A DNA stretch of 64,000 bases from Thauera sp. JM12B12 (lineage in GTDB: Bacteria; Pseudomonadota; Gammaproteobacteria; Burkholderiales; Rhodocyclaceae), in the NCBI RefSeq assembly GCF_039614725.1, contig NZ_CP154859.1, forward strand, positions 1,984,001 through 2,048,000, in the 5' to 3' direction. Shown here piece after piece: positions 16,704 through 29,500 of this stretch. Positions within the stretch are counted from its first letter, which is position 1, and each line of letters opens with the position of its first letter. The notes below the pieces were generated by a model. That model was not told the origin of the DNA, ran no database searches, and saw only the letters and a list, made by a program, of their open reading frames with translations. Made by a program: the position numbers and the translations under genes.

Positions 16704-17087
16704 ATGGCTTACAGTGAGAAGGTCCTCGACCACTACGAAAACCCGCGCAACGTCGGCTCGTTCGCCAAGGACGAGGAAGGCGTCGCCACTGGCATGGTGG
16801 GTGCGCCCGCCTGTGGCGACGTGATGAAGCTGCAGATCAAGGTCGGCAAGGATGGCGTGATCGAAGACGCCAAGTTCAAGACCTACGGCTGTGGTTCGGC
16901 GATTGCTTCGAGTTCGCTCGTCACCGAGTGGGTCAAGGGCAAGACCATCGACCAGGCGCTCGAGATCAAGAACACGCAGATCGCCGAGGAGCTCGCGCTG
17001 CCGCCGGTCAAGATCCACTGCTCGATCCTCGCCGAGGACGCGATCAAGGCCGCCGTCGCCGACTACAAGAAGAAGCACGAAGCCTGA
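16704..17087 (+). CDS. iscU: Fe-S cluster scaffold IscU
   Basis: Scaffold of 127 residues on which [2Fe-2S] clusters are built. Ligands Cys37 (GAPACGDV, with Asp39), Cys63 (YGCGSAIAS) and Cys106 ([10 protein letters not shown]) are present. The LPPVK motif recognised by HscA is at residues 99-103. Strong ribosome-binding sequence CAGGAGAAAGAAC precedes the ATG. It follows iscS after 99 bp. Confidence 0.98.
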   Translation: MAYSEKVLDHYENPRNVGSFAKDEEGVATGMVGAPACGDVMKLQIKVGKDGVIEDAKFKTYGCGSAIASSSLVTEWVKGKTIDQALEIKNTQIAEELALPPVKIHCSILAEDAIKAAVADYKKKHEA

Positions 17088-17116
17088 GCGGCGTTTTGCA
17101 GACAGGAGAACCAGAG

Positions 17117-17440
17117 ATGGCCGTTAGTCTTTCCGAATCCGCCGCCCGTCACGTTTCGAACTTCATCGCCAAGCGCGGCAAGGGGTTCGGCATCCGCCTC
17201 GGCGTGAAGACCTCGGGCTGTTCGGGCATGGCCTACAAGCTCGAGTTCGTCGATCACACCGAAGCCGAGGATCTGGTGTTCGAGAGCCACGGCGTCAACG
17301 TGGTGATCGACCCGAAGAGCCTGGCCTACCTCGACGGCACCGAGCTCGACTTCGTCAAGGAAGGTCTCAACGAGGGTTTCAAGTTCAACAACCCGAACGT
17401 GAAGGACCAGTGCGGGTGCGGCGAAAGCTTCAACGTCTGA
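17117..17440 (+). CDS. iscA: A-type Fe-S carrier IscA
   Basis: HesB/IscA-family carrier, 107 residues. The three conserved cysteines are Cys35 ([13 protein letters not shown]), Cys99 and Cys101 (QCGCGESF). It is thought to carry clusters or iron from IscU to apoproteins, chiefly [4Fe-4S] targets. CAGGAGAACCAGAG lies just before the ATG. Operon position between iscU and hscB is the standard one. Confidence 0.97.
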   Translation: MAVSLSESAARHVSNFIAKRGKGFGIRLGVKTSGCSGMAYKLEFVDHTEAEDLVFESHGVNVVIDPKSLAYLDGTELDFVKEGLNEGFKFNNPNVKDQCGCGESFNV

Positions 17441-17450
17441 GCCGCGCTCG

Positions 17451-17984
17451 ATGAGCATCGACCTCACTCAGGACTTCTTCACGCTGTTCGGCCTTCCGCG
17501 CCGCTATGCGCTCGACGACGCCGCGCTCGAGGCGGCGTGGCATGCGCTGCAGTCGCAGGTGCACCCAGACCGGCATGCCCATCTGTCGGACGCCGAGAAG
17601 CGGCGCGCCATGCAGTGGGCGACGCGGGTGAACGAGGGATTCCGCACGCTGCGACAGCCGCTTGCGCGCGCGCAATACCTGCTCGAACTCGCCGGTGTGG
17701 ATGCGGGCCTCGAGACCAACACCGCGATGTCGCCGGAGTTCCTGATGGAACAGATGGAGTGGCGCGAGGCGGTCGAGGAAGCCCGTGACGCAGCCGAGGT
17801 CTCGGAGCTCGAGGAACTGCACCGGCGCCTGCTTGCGCATGCTCGCGAGGTGAGATCACACCTCGCGGCGCAGCTCGATGATGAACACGACTACGAAGCA
17901 GCGGCCGACACCGTGCGTCGGCTGATGTTCATCGACAAACTCCAGCAAGAAATCGACGAGGCCCTGCTGGCCCTCGAAAACTAG
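17451..17984 (+). CDS. hscB: Fe-S co-chaperone HscB (J-protein)
   Basis: J-domain co-chaperone of 177 residues. The N-terminal J domain carries the HPD triad at residues 38-40 ([12 protein letters not shown]). The C-terminal three-helix region (about 85-170) should bind IscU and deliver it to HscA. It stimulates the HscA ATPase during cluster transfer. It starts 10 bp after iscA. Confidence 0.96.
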   Translation: MSIDLTQDFFTLFGLPRRYALDDAALEAAWHALQSQVHPDRHAHLSDAEKRRAMQWATRVNEGFRTLRQPLARAQYLLELAGVDAGLETNTAMSPEFLMEQMEWREAVEEARDAAEVSELEELHRRLLAHAREVRSHLAAQLDDEHDYEAAADTVRRLMFIDKLQQEIDEALLALEN

Positions 17985-18003
17985 AGAGCACGGAACATAC
18001 CCG

Positions 18004-19872
18004 ATGGCCCTGCTGCAAATCGCTGAACCCGGCATGTCCACCGAGCCACACAAGCACCGGCTTGCGGTGGGCATCGATCTGGGGACCACCAATTCGCTCG
18101 TCGCCACCGTGCGTAACGGGATTGCCGTCTGCCTGCCCGACGAGACCGGCCGCACCATGCTCCCCTCGGTCGTGCGCTATGGCGCGGACGGGCGCGTCGA
18201 GGTCGGGCTCGCGGCCATGAAGGCCCAGGCGACCGATCCGCGCAACACCATCGTCTCGGTCAAGCGTTTCATGGGGCGGGGGCTCAAGGACGTCGCCCAC
18301 ATCGAGACCATGCCCTACGACTTCGAGGACAACGCAGGCATGGTGCGCTTGCGCACGGTGCAAGGGGTCAAGAGCCCGGTCGAGGTCTCCGCCGAGGTCC
18401 TGCGCAGGCTGCGCGAGCGCGCGGAAGCCAGTCTTGGCGGTCCGCTGGTCGGGGCGGTGATCACCGTCCCGGCGTATTTCGATGATGCCCAGCGTCAGGC
18501 AACCAAGGATGCCGCGCGGCTGGCCGGCCTCGACGTGCTTCGCCTGCTCAACGAGCCCACTGCGGCGGCGGTCGCCTACGGGCTCGACAACGCCGCTGAA
18601 GGTCTCTACGCGGTGTATGACCTGGGTGGTGGGACCTTCGACCTGTCCATCCTCAAGCTCTCCCGCGGCGTGTTCGAGGTCCTGTCGACCAATGGTGACG
18701 CCGCCCTCGGCGGCGACGACTTCGACCACCGCCTGTTCTGCTGGATCCTCGACAGGGCCCGCATCAGCCCGCCCTCGCTCGAGGATGCTCGCCGCCTGCA
18801 GATGAAGGCACGCGAGGCCAAGGAACTGCTGACGACCTGCGAGGAAGCGCCGATCCACGTTCTCCTCGGCTCGGGCGAGGAAGTGGATCTCGTCGTCACG
18901 CGCGACGAGTTCGCCGAGATGACGAAACACCTGGTGCAGAAGACCCTGACGCCGGTGCGCAAGGCGCTTCGCGACGCGGGCCTCGCGGCCGACGAGATCA
19001 AGGGCGTGGTGATGGTGGGTGGGGCCACCCGCATGCCGCACATACAGCGTGCGGTCGCGCAGTATTTCGGCCAGGAGCCGCTCACCAACCTCGACCCGGA
19101 CAAGGTGGTCGCGCTCGGTGCCGCGATGCAGGCCAACGTGCTCGCCGGCAACCGGCCGGACCAGGACGACTGGCTGCTTCTGGACGTGATCCCGCTTTCG
19201 CTCGGCCTCGAGACCATGGGCGGCCTCGTCGAGAAGGTGGTGCCGCGCAACTCCACGCTGCCGATCGCGCGTGCGCAGGAGTTCACCACCTTCAAGGACG
19301 GCCAGACCGCGATGGCCTTCCACGTCGTGCAGGGCGAACGCGAGCTCGTCTCCGACTGCCGTTCGCTCGCCCGCTTCGAACTGCGCGGCATCCCGCCGAT
19401 GGTGGCAGGTGCGGCGCGCATCCGGGTGACCTTCCAGGTCGATGCCGATGGCCTGCTGTCGGTGTCCGCGCGCGAGATGTCCTCGGGCGTCGAGGCCAGC
19501 GTGCTGGTGAAGCCTTCCTACGGCCTGTCCGACGACGAGATCGCGCAGATGCTGCGCTCCGGCGTCGACCATGCTGGTGACGACATGATGGCGCGTGCGC
19601 TGCGCGAGCAGCAGGTCGAGGCAGACCGCGTGATCGAGGCGACCGAGCAAGCACTCGACAAGGACGGGCAACTGCTCTCCGATGCCGAACGGGCCACGAT
19701 CGCCGAGACCATCTCGCGCCTGCGCAGCCTTCGCGCCGGCAGCGATCACCGCGCCATCAAGGCCGGGATCGATGCGCTCGGCCGCGCCACCGACGACTTT
19801 GCCGCCCGCCGCATGGACAACAGCATTCGCAGCGTGCTGGCTGGCCACAAGGTGGATGAACTCGAAATCTGA
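18004..19872 (+). CDS. hscA: Fe-S chaperone HscA (Hsp70 family)
   Basis: Specialised Hsp70 of 622 residues that acts on IscU. The N-terminus [10 protein letters not shown] is typical of HscA, followed by the ATPase signature [14 protein letters not shown]. Further Hsp70 motifs are [14 protein letters not shown] (phosphate 2) and [14 protein letters not shown] (adenosine). The substrate-binding domain begins near residue 385, with [15 protein letters not shown] and [16 protein letters not shown]. It follows hscB by 19 bp and precedes fdx by 11 bp. Confidence 0.97.
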   Translation: MALLQIAEPGMSTEPHKHRLAVGIDLGTTNSLVATVRNGIAVCLPDETGRTMLPSVVRYGADGRVEVGLAAMKAQATDPRNTIVSVKRFMGRGLKDVAHIETMPYDFEDNAGMVRLRTVQGVKSPVEVSAEVLRRLRERAEASLGGPLVGAVITVPAYFDDAQRQATKDAARLAGLDVLRLLNEPTAAAVAYGLDNAAEGLYAVYDLGGGTFDLSILKLSRGVFEVLSTNGDAALGGDDFDHRLFCWILDRARISPPSLEDARRLQMKAREAKELLTTCEEAPIHVLLGSGEEVDLVVTRDEFAEMTKHLVQKTLTPVRKALRDAGLAADEIKGVVMVGGATRMPHIQRAVAQYFGQEPLTNLDPDKVVALGAAMQANVLAGNRPDQDDWLLLDVIPLSLGLETMGGLVEKVVPRNSTLPIARAQEFTTFKDGQTAMAFHVVQGERELVSDCRSLARFELRGIPPMVAGAARIRVTFQVDADGLLSVSAREMSSGVEASVLVKPSYGLSDDEIAQMLRSGVDHAGDDMMARALREQQVEADRVIEATEQALDKDGQLLSDAERATIAETISRLRSLRAGSDHRAIKAGIDALGRATDDFAARRMDNSIRSVLAGHKVDELEI

Positions 19873-19883
19873 CTCCGACCAAC

Positions 19884-20225
19884 ATGACCCAGATCATCGT
19901 CCTACCCCACGTCGAGCTCTGTCCGGATGGCAGCGTGATCGAGGCCGCTCCCGGCACCACGATCTGCGACACCCTTCTCGAAAACGGCATCGACATCGAA
20001 CACGCATGCGAGAAATCCTGCGCCTGCACGACCTGCCACGTCATCGTGCGCGAGGGTTTTTCCTCGCTGAATCCCGCCGAGGACGAAGAGGAAGACCTGC
20101 TCGACAAGGCCTGGGGGCTGGAGCCGCAGTCGCGCCTTTCCTGCCAGGCGGTCGTCGGCGAGACGGCGCTCGTGGTCGAGATCCCGCGCTACACGATCAA
20201 CATGGCTCGCGAAGGAAAGCACTGA
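19884..20225 (+). CDS. fdx: Isc-type [2Fe-2S] ferredoxin
   Basis: Adrenodoxin-type ferredoxin of 113 residues, an electron donor for cluster assembly on IscU. Cluster ligands are Cys42, Cys48 and Cys51 in ACEKSCACTTCHV and Cys87 in RLSCQAVVG, with Cys46 as the usual extra cysteine. An acidic stretch (AEDEEEDLLD) would contact IscS. It sits 1 bp before iscX. Confidence 0.97.
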   Translation: MTQIIVLPHVELCPDGSVIEAAPGTTICDTLLENGIDIEHACEKSCACTTCHVIVREGFSSLNPAEDEEEDLLDKAWGLEPQSRLSCQAVVGETALVVEIPRYTINMAREGKH

Positions 20226-20226
20226 A

Positions 20227-20421
20227 ATGAAGTGGACCGAGGTTCAGGAAATCGCCATCCAGCTCGCCGACGCCCATCCGGACGTTGATCCGACGCGGGT
20301 GAACTTCGTCGACCTGATGAACTGGGTGATCGCGCTGCCCGAATTCGACGATGACCCCAAGCGCTGTGGCGAGCGCATCCTCGAGGGCATACAGCAGGCG
20401 TGGATCGACGAGGTGGCCTGA
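20227..20421 (+). CDS. iscX: Isc operon small acidic protein IscX
   Basis: Acidic protein of 64 residues. It has the family features WTEVQEIAIQLADAHPDVDP and VIALPEFDDDPKRCGE. IscX binds iron and IscS and tunes the desulfurase. It is the last gene of the operon. It ends 1 bp from the stop codon of the convergent response-regulator gene, so no terminator fits between them. Confidence 0.96.
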   Translation: MKWTEVQEIAIQLADAHPDVDPTRVNFVDLMNWVIALPEFDDDPKRCGERILEGIQQAWIDEVA

Positions 20422-20422
20422 T

Positions 20423-20881
20423 TCAGTACGGGCTGCGCGAGACCGTCTCGGCGGTCTCGTTGAGATCCAGCCAGTAGGCGCCGATGAGCGCGATCGCGCG
20501 CTCGAAGCGTTCGAAATCCACCGGCTTGCGAATATAGCTGTTGGCGCCGAGGCTGTAGGCTTGGCGCAGGTCGAGGCTTTCGCGCGAGGTGGTGAGGATC
20601 ACCACGGGCAGCAGCGCCGTGCGTGCGTCGGCACGGATCCGGCGCAGCACCTCCAGTCCATCGACGCGCGGCAACTTCAGGTCCAGCAGCACGACTGCCG
20701 GCAGGTCCTCGGTCCGGCGGCCGGCGTGGATGCCGGTACCGAAGAGATAGTCGGTCGCCTCGACCCCGTCGTGCACCACCACCACCGGATGGGTGATTCC
20801 CCCGCGGCTCAAGGCGTGCAGGGTGAGGGCCTCGTCGTCCGGATTGTCCTCGACCAGCAGGATCGCGCGCTCGTTCGGCAT
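20423..20881 (-). CDS. Single-domain response regulator (CheY/Rcp1-like)
   Basis: Receiver-only protein of 152 residues. Acidic pocket residues are in LLVEDNPDDEAL. The phospho-acceptor Asp is in VVLLDLKLPRVDGLEVL, the conserved Thr/Ser in VVILTTSRE and the Lys in YIRKPVDFERF. The insertion between beta3 and alpha3 (TGIHAGRRTEDLP) resembles Rcp1-type regulators that pair with phytochrome-like or hybrid kinases. No output domain and no kinase gene are nearby. It is 17 bp downstream of prmB on the same strand. Confidence 0.9.
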   Translation of the reverse strand: MPNERAILLVEDNPDDEALTLHALSRGGITHPVVVVHDGVEATDYLFGTGIHAGRRTEDLPAVVLLDLKLPRVDGLEVLRRIRADARTALLPVVILTTSRESLDLRQAYSLGANSYIRKPVDFERFERAIALIGAYWLDLNETAETVSRSPY

Positions 20882-20898
20882 GCTCGGATCCGCTCCGG

Positions 20899-21876
20899 CT
20901 AATCGGCCGCGACCGCGGCGTGCTGGAGATCCTCGCGTCGCAGCAGGAACACCATGTCGTCGCCACCTCGGGTGGATAGCCAGTTGAATGGCAGCTCAGG
21001 AAAGGCCTCTTCGACGATGTGGCGATTGTGGCCGACCTCAACCGCGAGGATGCCGCCGGGGTTGAGGTGGTCTGCCGCCTGGGCGAGCAGCCTGCGCACG
21101 ACGTCCAATCCGTCGTCGCCCGAGGCCAGCGCCATCCGCGGCTCATGCAGGTACTCGGGCGGTAGCGCGTCCATCGCCTCGGCGGTCACGTAGGGCGGGT
21201 TGCTCAGGATGAGATCGAAGCGGCGTCCGTCGACTTGCGCGAAGACGTCGCTGCGCACCAGTTCGACGCGCTCTTCCAGCCCGTAGTCGGCGACGTTGAT
21301 GCGGGCGACGTCGAGCGCGTCGTCCGAGAGGTCGACCGCGGTGATCGCGGCGTTGGGGAAGGCATGCGCCATCAGGATGGCGAGACAGCCCGAGCCCGTG
21401 CACATGTCGAGCGCGCCGGTGATGGCCTCGGGCGCATCCACCCACGGCGCAAGTCCGTCCTCGAGCAGCTCGGCGAAGAACGAGCGCGGCACGATCACGC
21501 GTTCATCGACGGTGAAACGGAAGTCGCCCAGCCAGGCCTCGCCCAGGATGTAGGCGGTGGGAAGGCGTTCATCCGCGCGTTGCTCGATGGCTTCGAGCAG
21601 GCCGATGCGCTCTTCGCCGGGGATGCATGCGTCGAGGAAGGGTTCGAGGCGGTCGAGGGGCAGGGCGAGGGTTCCGAGGATCAGCCAGACCGCCTCGTCG
21701 AAGCTGTCCTGTACGCCATGGCCGCAGAAGATGCCGGCGCGGTTGAAGCGGGTGACGGCATAGCGCAGCCAGTCGCGCACGGTGACGAGCTCGGCCAGCG
21801 GGCCGTGTTCGTGCTCATGCTCGTGCGCTTCTTCGTGGTCAGGATCGAGGTGGTCGTGCTGCGTTTCGTGCGACAT
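20899..21876 (-). CDS. prmB: Ribosomal protein uL3 glutamine N5-methyltransferase PrmB
   Basis: Class I SAM methyltransferase of 325 residues that modifies a Gln of ribosomal protein L3. Motif I is LDMCTGSGCLAILMA and the substrate-Gln motif is ILSNPPYVTAEAM. VDERVIVPRSFFAELL and LPPEYLHEPRMALASG distinguish PrmB from PrmC. Unusually, the first 25 residues are rich in His, Glu and Asp (two HEHEH-like runs), ahead of the region where E. coli PrmB starts to align. It is in a minus-strand series after dapE (63-bp gap). Confidence 0.93.
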   Translation of the reverse strand: MSHETQHDHLDPDHEEAHEHEHEHGPLAELVTVRDWLRYAVTRFNRAGIFCGHGVQDSFDEAVWLILGTLALPLDRLEPFLDACIPGEERIGLLEAIEQRADERLPTAYILGEAWLGDFRFTVDERVIVPRSFFAELLEDGLAPWVDAPEAITGALDMCTGSGCLAILMAHAFPNAAITAVDLSDDALDVARINVADYGLEERVELVRSDVFAQVDGRRFDLILSNPPYVTAEAMDALPPEYLHEPRMALASGDDGLDVVRRLLAQAADHLNPGGILAVEVGHNRHIVEEAFPELPFNWLSTRGGDDMVFLLRREDLQHAAVAAD

Positions 21877-21939
21877 TGATTCGGATCTCGTTGGGGCCTC
21901 GTGGGCGCTGTTTGCGTGGCGAGTGCGGGCGGCGCAGCC

Positions 21940-23139
<1,200 letters not shown>

Positions 23140-24315
23140 TCAATGATTGTCGACGTTGAGGGTGAATTCGTGGAAGGAGGCGCCGTCCGGGCTGGTGGAC
23201 TCGAACTCCATCAGCTTAGTGGACTTGTTCGCCGCCGGTTGGCCGTCGGTGGCCTGGATCTGGGCGTTGTTGATCAGCCAGTGCAGATTGCTCGGCGAGT
23301 CGGCGTTGGCCAGTGCCTCGTCCAGGGTGATGGTCTTGTCTGCATGGAGCCGGTAGAGGGACTGCTCGAAGGTCTGTGAGCCGGGTGCGAGCGATTGCTC
23401 CATCGCCTCCTTGATGGCGTTGAGTTCGCCACGTTCGATGAGCTCGGCGATGTGCCGTGTGTTCATCAGGATCTCGACCGCCGGGATGCGCTTGCCGTCG
23501 GGTTTGCGCACCAGGCGCTGGGAAACGATGCAGCGCAGCGCCACCGCAAGGTCGAGGTAGAGCAACTGGCGGTTCTCGAGCGGGAAGAAGTTAACGATGC
23601 GGTTGAGCGCGTGGTAGGCGTTGTTGGCATGCAGGGTGGCCAGGCACAGGTGGCCCGTCTGCGCGTACGAGATCGCCGCCTGCATGGTCTCGCGGTCGCG
23701 GATCTCGCCGATCAGGATGCAGTCGGGCGCCTGGCGCATCGCGTTACGCAGGGCCTCGTTCCAGCTCAGCGTATCGATGCCGACCTCGCGCTGGTTCACC
23801 ACCGACTTGCGGTGCTTGAACAGATACTCGATCGGGTCCTCGACGGTGAGGATGTGACCGCTGCGGTTCTGGTTGCGGTGGTCGATCATCGACGCCAGCG
23901 TGGTCGACTTGCCCGAACCGGTGGCGCCGACGACCAGGATCAGCCCGCGCTTGTCCATGACCACCTCGGTCAGGACATCGGGCAGCCCGAGCGAGGCGAT
24001 CGTGGGGATGTCGCTCTGGATGTAGCGCACCACCACCGCAGGCGAGTTGCGCTGCCAGAACACATTGACCCGGAAGTTGCCCAGGTCGCGCCGGCCAAAG
24101 GACAGGTTCAGCTCGCGGTCGCGCTCGAAGACGGCGGTCTGCGCGGGGGTGATGGCCTCGCCGAGCATGCGCTGGATCATCAGCGGATCCATCACCTGCT
24201 GGTTGATCGGCATGGTGTGCCCCTGGATCTTGATATGGATCGGGGCGCCGGCAGTGATGAAGAGGTCCGAGGCCTTCTTCTCGGCCATCAACTGGAAGAG
24301 ATTGTCGAAAATCAT
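23140..24315 (-). CDS. pilU: PilT/PilU-family type IV pilus retraction ATPase, PilU-like
   Basis: Secretion ATPase of 391 residues. Walker A is VVGATGSGKSTTLASM. The Asp box lies around HILTVEDPIEYLF and Walker B around APDCILIGEIRDRETMQ. The His box is GHLCLATLHANNA. The PilU assignment rests on length (PilT is about 345) and on a C-terminal extension after the ATPase core (TDGQPAANKSTKLMEFE). PilU helps PilT in pilus retraction and twitching. The neighbours are lysine genes rather than pil genes: it sits 23 bp after dapD and 57 bp before dapE. Confidence 0.88.
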   Translation of the reverse strand: MIFDNLFQLMAEKKASDLFITAGAPIHIKIQGHTMPINQQVMDPLMIQRMLGEAITPAQTAVFERDRELNLSFGRRDLGNFRVNVFWQRNSPAVVVRYIQSDIPTIASLGLPDVLTEVVMDKRGLILVVGATGSGKSTTLASMIDHRNQNRSGHILTVEDPIEYLFKHRKSVVNQREVGIDTLSWNEALRNAMRQAPDCILIGEIRDRETMQAAISYAQTGHLCLATLHANNAYHALNRIVNFFPLENRQLLYLDLAVALRCIVSQRLVRKPDGKRIPAVEILMNTRHIAELIERGELNAIKEAMEQSLAPGSQTFEQSLYRLHADKTITLDEALANADSPSNLHWLINNAQIQATDGQPAANKSTKLMEFESTSPDGASFHEFTLNVDNH

Positions 24316-24338
24316 GCCTCGGACTCCGGGCTCGGGGG

Positions 24339-25160
<822 letters not shown>

Positions 25161-25174
25161 TGGGGAGTTCTCTC

Positions 25175-26368
25175 TCAGAGGGTTTTGCAGAAATCGATGA
25201 TGCGCTCGGCAGCCTCGACACACTCGTGCGTGTCGGCCACCAGCGCGATGCGGACGAAATCGGCGCCCGGATTGACGCCGTTCGCTTCGCGGGCGAGGAA
25301 GCTGCCCGGCAGGACCGTCACATTATATTCAGCCTGCAGACGGCGGGCGAAATCGGTATCCGGGATCGGCGTGCGCACCCAGTAATAGAAACCGGCGTCG
25401 GGCAGCCTGACGGGCAGGTGAGGCTCGAGCATCGGCGTGATGCGGGCGAACTTGTCGCGGTAGAGGCGGCGGTTCTCCTCGACATGGACCTCGTCGTTCC
25501 ACGCCACCACGGAGGCCGCCTGGACCGCGGGGTTGAGCGCACAGCCGTGGTAGGTGCGATAGAGCAGGAAGTCCTTGAGGATCCTCGCGTCGCCGGCGAC
25601 GAAACCCGAGCGCATGCCGGGCACGTTCGAGCGCTTGGACAGGCTGGAGAACATCACGACGTTGCGGAAATCGGTACGCCCCAGGCGCCATGCCGCCTCG
25701 AGGCCGCCGATCGGCCTGGCGTCGTCGTCGAAGTAGATCTCCGAGTAGCACTCGTCGGCGGCGATCACGAAGCCGTAGCGGTCCGAGAGCTCGAACAGCG
25801 TCTTCCATTCGTCGAGCTTGAGCAGGCGGCCGGTCGGGTTGCCCGGCGAACATACGTAGACGAGCTGGATGTCCCGCCAGGTGGCCTCGTCGATGCCGGT
25901 GAAGTCCGAGCCGAAGTCGTTCTCGGCCAGGTTGTTGATGAAGACCGGCTCGGCGTTGGCGAGCAGGGCGGCGCCCTCGTAGATCTGGTAGAACGGGTTC
26001 GGGCACAGCACCTTGGCGCCGGGCCTGGTGCCGTCGACCACGCACTGCGCGAAGGCGAACAGCGCTTCGCGCGTACCCGCGACCGGGATGACCTGGCTCG
26101 CCGGGTCGATCTTCGGCAGGCCGTAGCGGCGCTCGAGCCAGTGCGCGATCGCGCCGCGCAGCGCGTCGCTGCCCAGCGTGGCCGGGTAGCTCGACAGGCC
26201 GCCGAGGTTGTCGGCAAGGGTCTGGCGGATGAAGCCGGGCGTCGGGTGCTGCGGCTCGCCGATCGACAGCCGGATGGGCTTGAGATGCGCGGGGGGCTCG
26301 ATGCCGGCGAAGAGCGCGCGCAGTTTTTCGAAGGGATAGGGCTGGAGGCGGGCGAGGTTCGGATTCAC
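25175..26368 (-). CDS. dapC: Succinyldiaminopimelate transaminase
   Basis: Class I/II PLP aminotransferase of about 397 residues. The PLP Lys lies in [18 protein letters not shown]. Other fold motifs are [10 protein letters not shown] and [15 protein letters not shown]. The dap neighbours identify it as the succinyl-L-2-amino-6-oxopimelate transaminase of the DapC type known from betaproteobacteria, rather than ArgD. The start is uncertain: GTG at 26368 is used here, and TTG at 26380 would add MSIK. No strong ribosome-binding site decides. It is divergent from smc with a 198-bp gap. Confidence 0.93.
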   Translation of the reverse strand: MNPNLARLQPYPFEKLRALFAGIEPPAHLKPIRLSIGEPQHPTPGFIRQTLADNLGGLSSYPATLGSDALRGAIAHWLERRYGLPKIDPASQVIPVAGTREALFAFAQCVVDGTRPGAKVLCPNPFYQIYEGAALLANAEPVFINNLAENDFGSDFTGIDEATWRDIQLVYVCSPGNPTGRLLKLDEWKTLFELSDRYGFVIAADECYSEIYFDDDARPIGGLEAAWRLGRTDFRNVVMFSSLSKRSNVPGMRSGFVAGDARILKDFLLYRTYHGCALNPAVQAASVVAWNDEVHVEENRRLYRDKFARITPMLEPHLPVRLPDAGFYYWVRTPIPDTDFARRLQAEYNVTVLPGSFLAREANGVNPGADFVRIALVADTHECVEAAERIIDFCKTL

Positions 26369-26427
26369 TTTGATACTCAATGCCTGCACGCGTGCGGCGC
26401 CGGCAGCGAAGTCGGGAAGGTCGAAGA

Positions 26428-26436
26428 TGTTATCAT
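26428..26436 (+). promoter_or_regulatory. Possible extended -10 element before smc
   Basis: TGTTATCAT in the dapC-smc gap. The hexamer TATCAT carries the TGn extension found in several other promoters of this window. No good -35 is visible. The leader to the smc GTG would be about 125 nt. Confidence 0.35.
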
Positions 26437-26566
26437 GGCGCGCCTTCGCGGCAGCCGGAGACGGCCCCCGCGGCACGGCGCGGATCCGGCGCCCGCCAGC
26501 CCGGTGCGTGCCGGCCGAGTCGCAAGGCCCGCCTGCACCGCCTCCAGTTCTCGGTCTCTCTTCGAC

Positions 26567-29500
26567 GTGCGTCTTTCCAAGCTCAAACTCGCCGGTTTCA
26601 AGACCTTCGTCGATCCGACCACCGTGCTCACCCCCGGCAATCTCGTCGGCGTGGTGGGCCCCAACGGCTGCGGCAAGTCGAACATCATCGATGCCGTGCG
26701 CTGGGTGCTGGGCGAGACGCGCGCCTCGGCGCTGCGCGGCGAGTCGATGCAGGACGTGATCTTCAACGGCTCCACCACGCGCAAGCCGGTGTCGCGCGCG
26801 AGCGTCGAACTGGTGTTCGACAATGCCGAGGGCAAGGCGGCGGGCCAGTGGTCGCGTTACGGCGAGATCTCGGTCAAGCGCGTGCTCGATCGCTCGGGCG
26901 AGTCGACCTATTACATCAACAACGTCCATGTGCGCCGCAAGGACGTGATCGATCTGTTCCTCGGCACCGGCCTGGGGCCGCGCGCCTACGCGATCATCGA
27001 GCAGGGCATGATCTCGCGCATCATCGAGGCGCGCCCGGAGGAGATCCGCGGTTTCCTCGAGGAGGCCGCAGGCGTCACCAAGTATCGCGAGCGGCGCAAG
27101 GAGACCGAGGGCCGACTGCGCGATGCTCGCGACAACCTCGCGCGCCTCGACGACATCCGGATGGAGCTCGGCGAGCGCATCGTTCATCTCGAGGCGCAGG
27201 CCGAAGTGGCCGCGCGCTACCAGCGGCTCAGCGCCGCCCACATCGAGAAGCAGCAGCTGCTGTGGCTCGTGAAGCGCAATGAGGCGCGCGCCGAGCATGC
27301 GCGGCTCGCGGCTGCGCTCAATGAGGCCACCACGCGAATCGAGGCCGACAGCGCCCGCCTGCAGGAGCTGGAAGCGGCGGTCGAGGAACGTCGCGATGCG
27401 CATTTCCAGGCGTCCGAGGCGGTCCACGGTGCGCAGAGCGAGCTGTTCGCGGTCAGTGCCGAGGTCGCCCGGCTCGAGACCGAGTTGCAGCATCTTGGCG
27501 AGGCGCGCCGGCGGACCGAGGCACGACTCGCGCAGCTCGAGCTCGATCGCGGGCACTGGCTCGCACGCCGCGAGACGCTGACGAGCGAGCATGCGCGGTG
27601 GGCGGCGCTGGCCGAGAATGCCGCGCTGCGTGGCGAGCAGGCCGAAGCCCGCCACGGCGAAATCTCCGACCGTCTGCCCGAGCTCGATGCCGCGCGCCAG
27701 GCGGCGGATGCCACCATGGGCACGGCGCGGCGCGAGCTCGCGCACACCGAGCAGCAGCTGCGGGTGGAGGAGGCCAACCGTGTCAGCGCGCAGCGCGCGC
27801 TCGATGCCCTGCAGCAGCGTCGGGCGCGGCTCGAGGCCGAAGCCGCTGCCGTCGTCGGTCCCGACGAACGTGCCCTCGCCGAACGCGAGGCCCGGCTGGA
27901 AGCGCTGCAGGACGCGCTCGCCGCCAGTCAGCAAGGATTGTCCGAACTCCAGGCCCGCCTTCCCGATGCGCAAGCCGCCCTCAAGGCAGCACTCGAGCAC
28001 GAGCGCGCGGTGCAGCGCCGTCTCACCGAGCTGCGCGCGCGGCGCGACGCGCTCGTCCAGCTCCAGGCCCGCGTGCAGTCGCAGGGCAAGCTCGGCGACT
28101 GGCTCAAGCGGCATGGACTCGACAGCCTGCCACCGCTCTGGAAGTTCCTGCAGGTCGAGGCCGGCTGGGACGAGGCCGTGCAGGCCATCCTGCGCGAGCG
28201 TCTTGCCGCGCTGACCGCCCCGGATGCTGCTGGCGCCACGGCCATGGCACGCACGGTGCTCGACGAGCATCCGCCGGAGTCGCTGGCCCTGCTGTTCGCG
28301 GCAGACGACGGGGGCGGTGCGCGGCAGGGTGCGAACGCCGGCGAGTCCGGGTCAGGGATTGCGCTGTCGCAGCTACCGACGATCGCGGGCATCGCCCCGG
28401 CGCGCCCGCTGCGCGCCGTGGTGCACGTCACCGACGCGGGCCTGGCTGGTCTGCTGGACGCGTTCCTCGCCGGCGCCTTTGCGGTGGATCGGATCGAGGA
28501 CTGGCTGGGGGCGCACGTGCAGCTGCCTGCCGGTCATCGCGTGGTGGGCCCGCGTGGGCAGATCCTGGACCGCGACAGCCTCATTCACCACGCACCCGAT
28601 GCCCGCACCCACGGCGTGATCGAGCGCCAGCGCGAGATCGACGCCCTCGCCGACGAGCAGCAGGCGCTCGAAGACGAGGCCCGCCTCGCCCACGATGCGT
28701 TGCTTGCGGCGGAGGAGGCCACGAGCGCGCTCCAGGAGAACATCAACGGGCTGCGCCGCGAAGCGCAATCGGTGCAGGCACAGGTGCATGCCGAGCAGGT
28801 CGAGGTGCTCAAGCTAGCGCAGGCGCGCAGCCGCGCCGAGGAGCGTCGTGGCCAGCTTGCCCGCGACCTCGGCGACCTCATACACGTCGAGGCGACCGAG
28901 CGCGAGCATCTGGCGCGCGCGGAGACTGAGCAGGCGCGCGCCATTGAGCTCGCCGAACTGCAACGCGAGCGCCTCGATGCCGCCACGGAGGTCTTGCGCG
29001 AACGCGAGCAGGCTTTGCGCGAGGCGCGTGCGCTCGAGCAGGCCGCCGCGCGCGAGTTGCAGGAAGCGCGTTTCTCGGAGCGCGAATGCGCCGGCAAGCT
29101 CGATGACATCGCGCGCAACCAGCAGCTTGCCGCCGAGCAGCTCGAGCGCATCCATGACGAGGTCGGCACGCGCCAGAGCGAGCTCGAGGCCGCCGGCGAC
29201 GATCGCAGCCAGGAGGCGCTGCAGGCCGCGCTCGGCCTGCGCGCGAGCCGCGAGGCCGCGCTCGCCGCTCGCCGCGACGCCCTCGAGCACGCAAACGCTG
29301 CACTTCGGCAGGCAGAGGAGCTCCGCCTGCGCACCGAACATGAGGCTGCACCGGTGCGCGCGCGCGTGGCCGAGCTACGGCTCGCGGTGCAGGCCGCCGA
29401 GCTTGCGGTTGCACAGTTCGAGGAACGCCTGCACGAGGCGTGCGCCGACGAAGCCGCGCTCGCCCCGCTGCTCGCCACCGACCCCAAGGAGGGTACGCTG

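Noticed and set aside
25175..28270. A very long minus-strand open frame running through the 5' half of smc into dapC
   Set aside because: Only the 25175-26368 part matches a family. The rest is the GC-rich antisense of smc coding and has no recognisable protein features.
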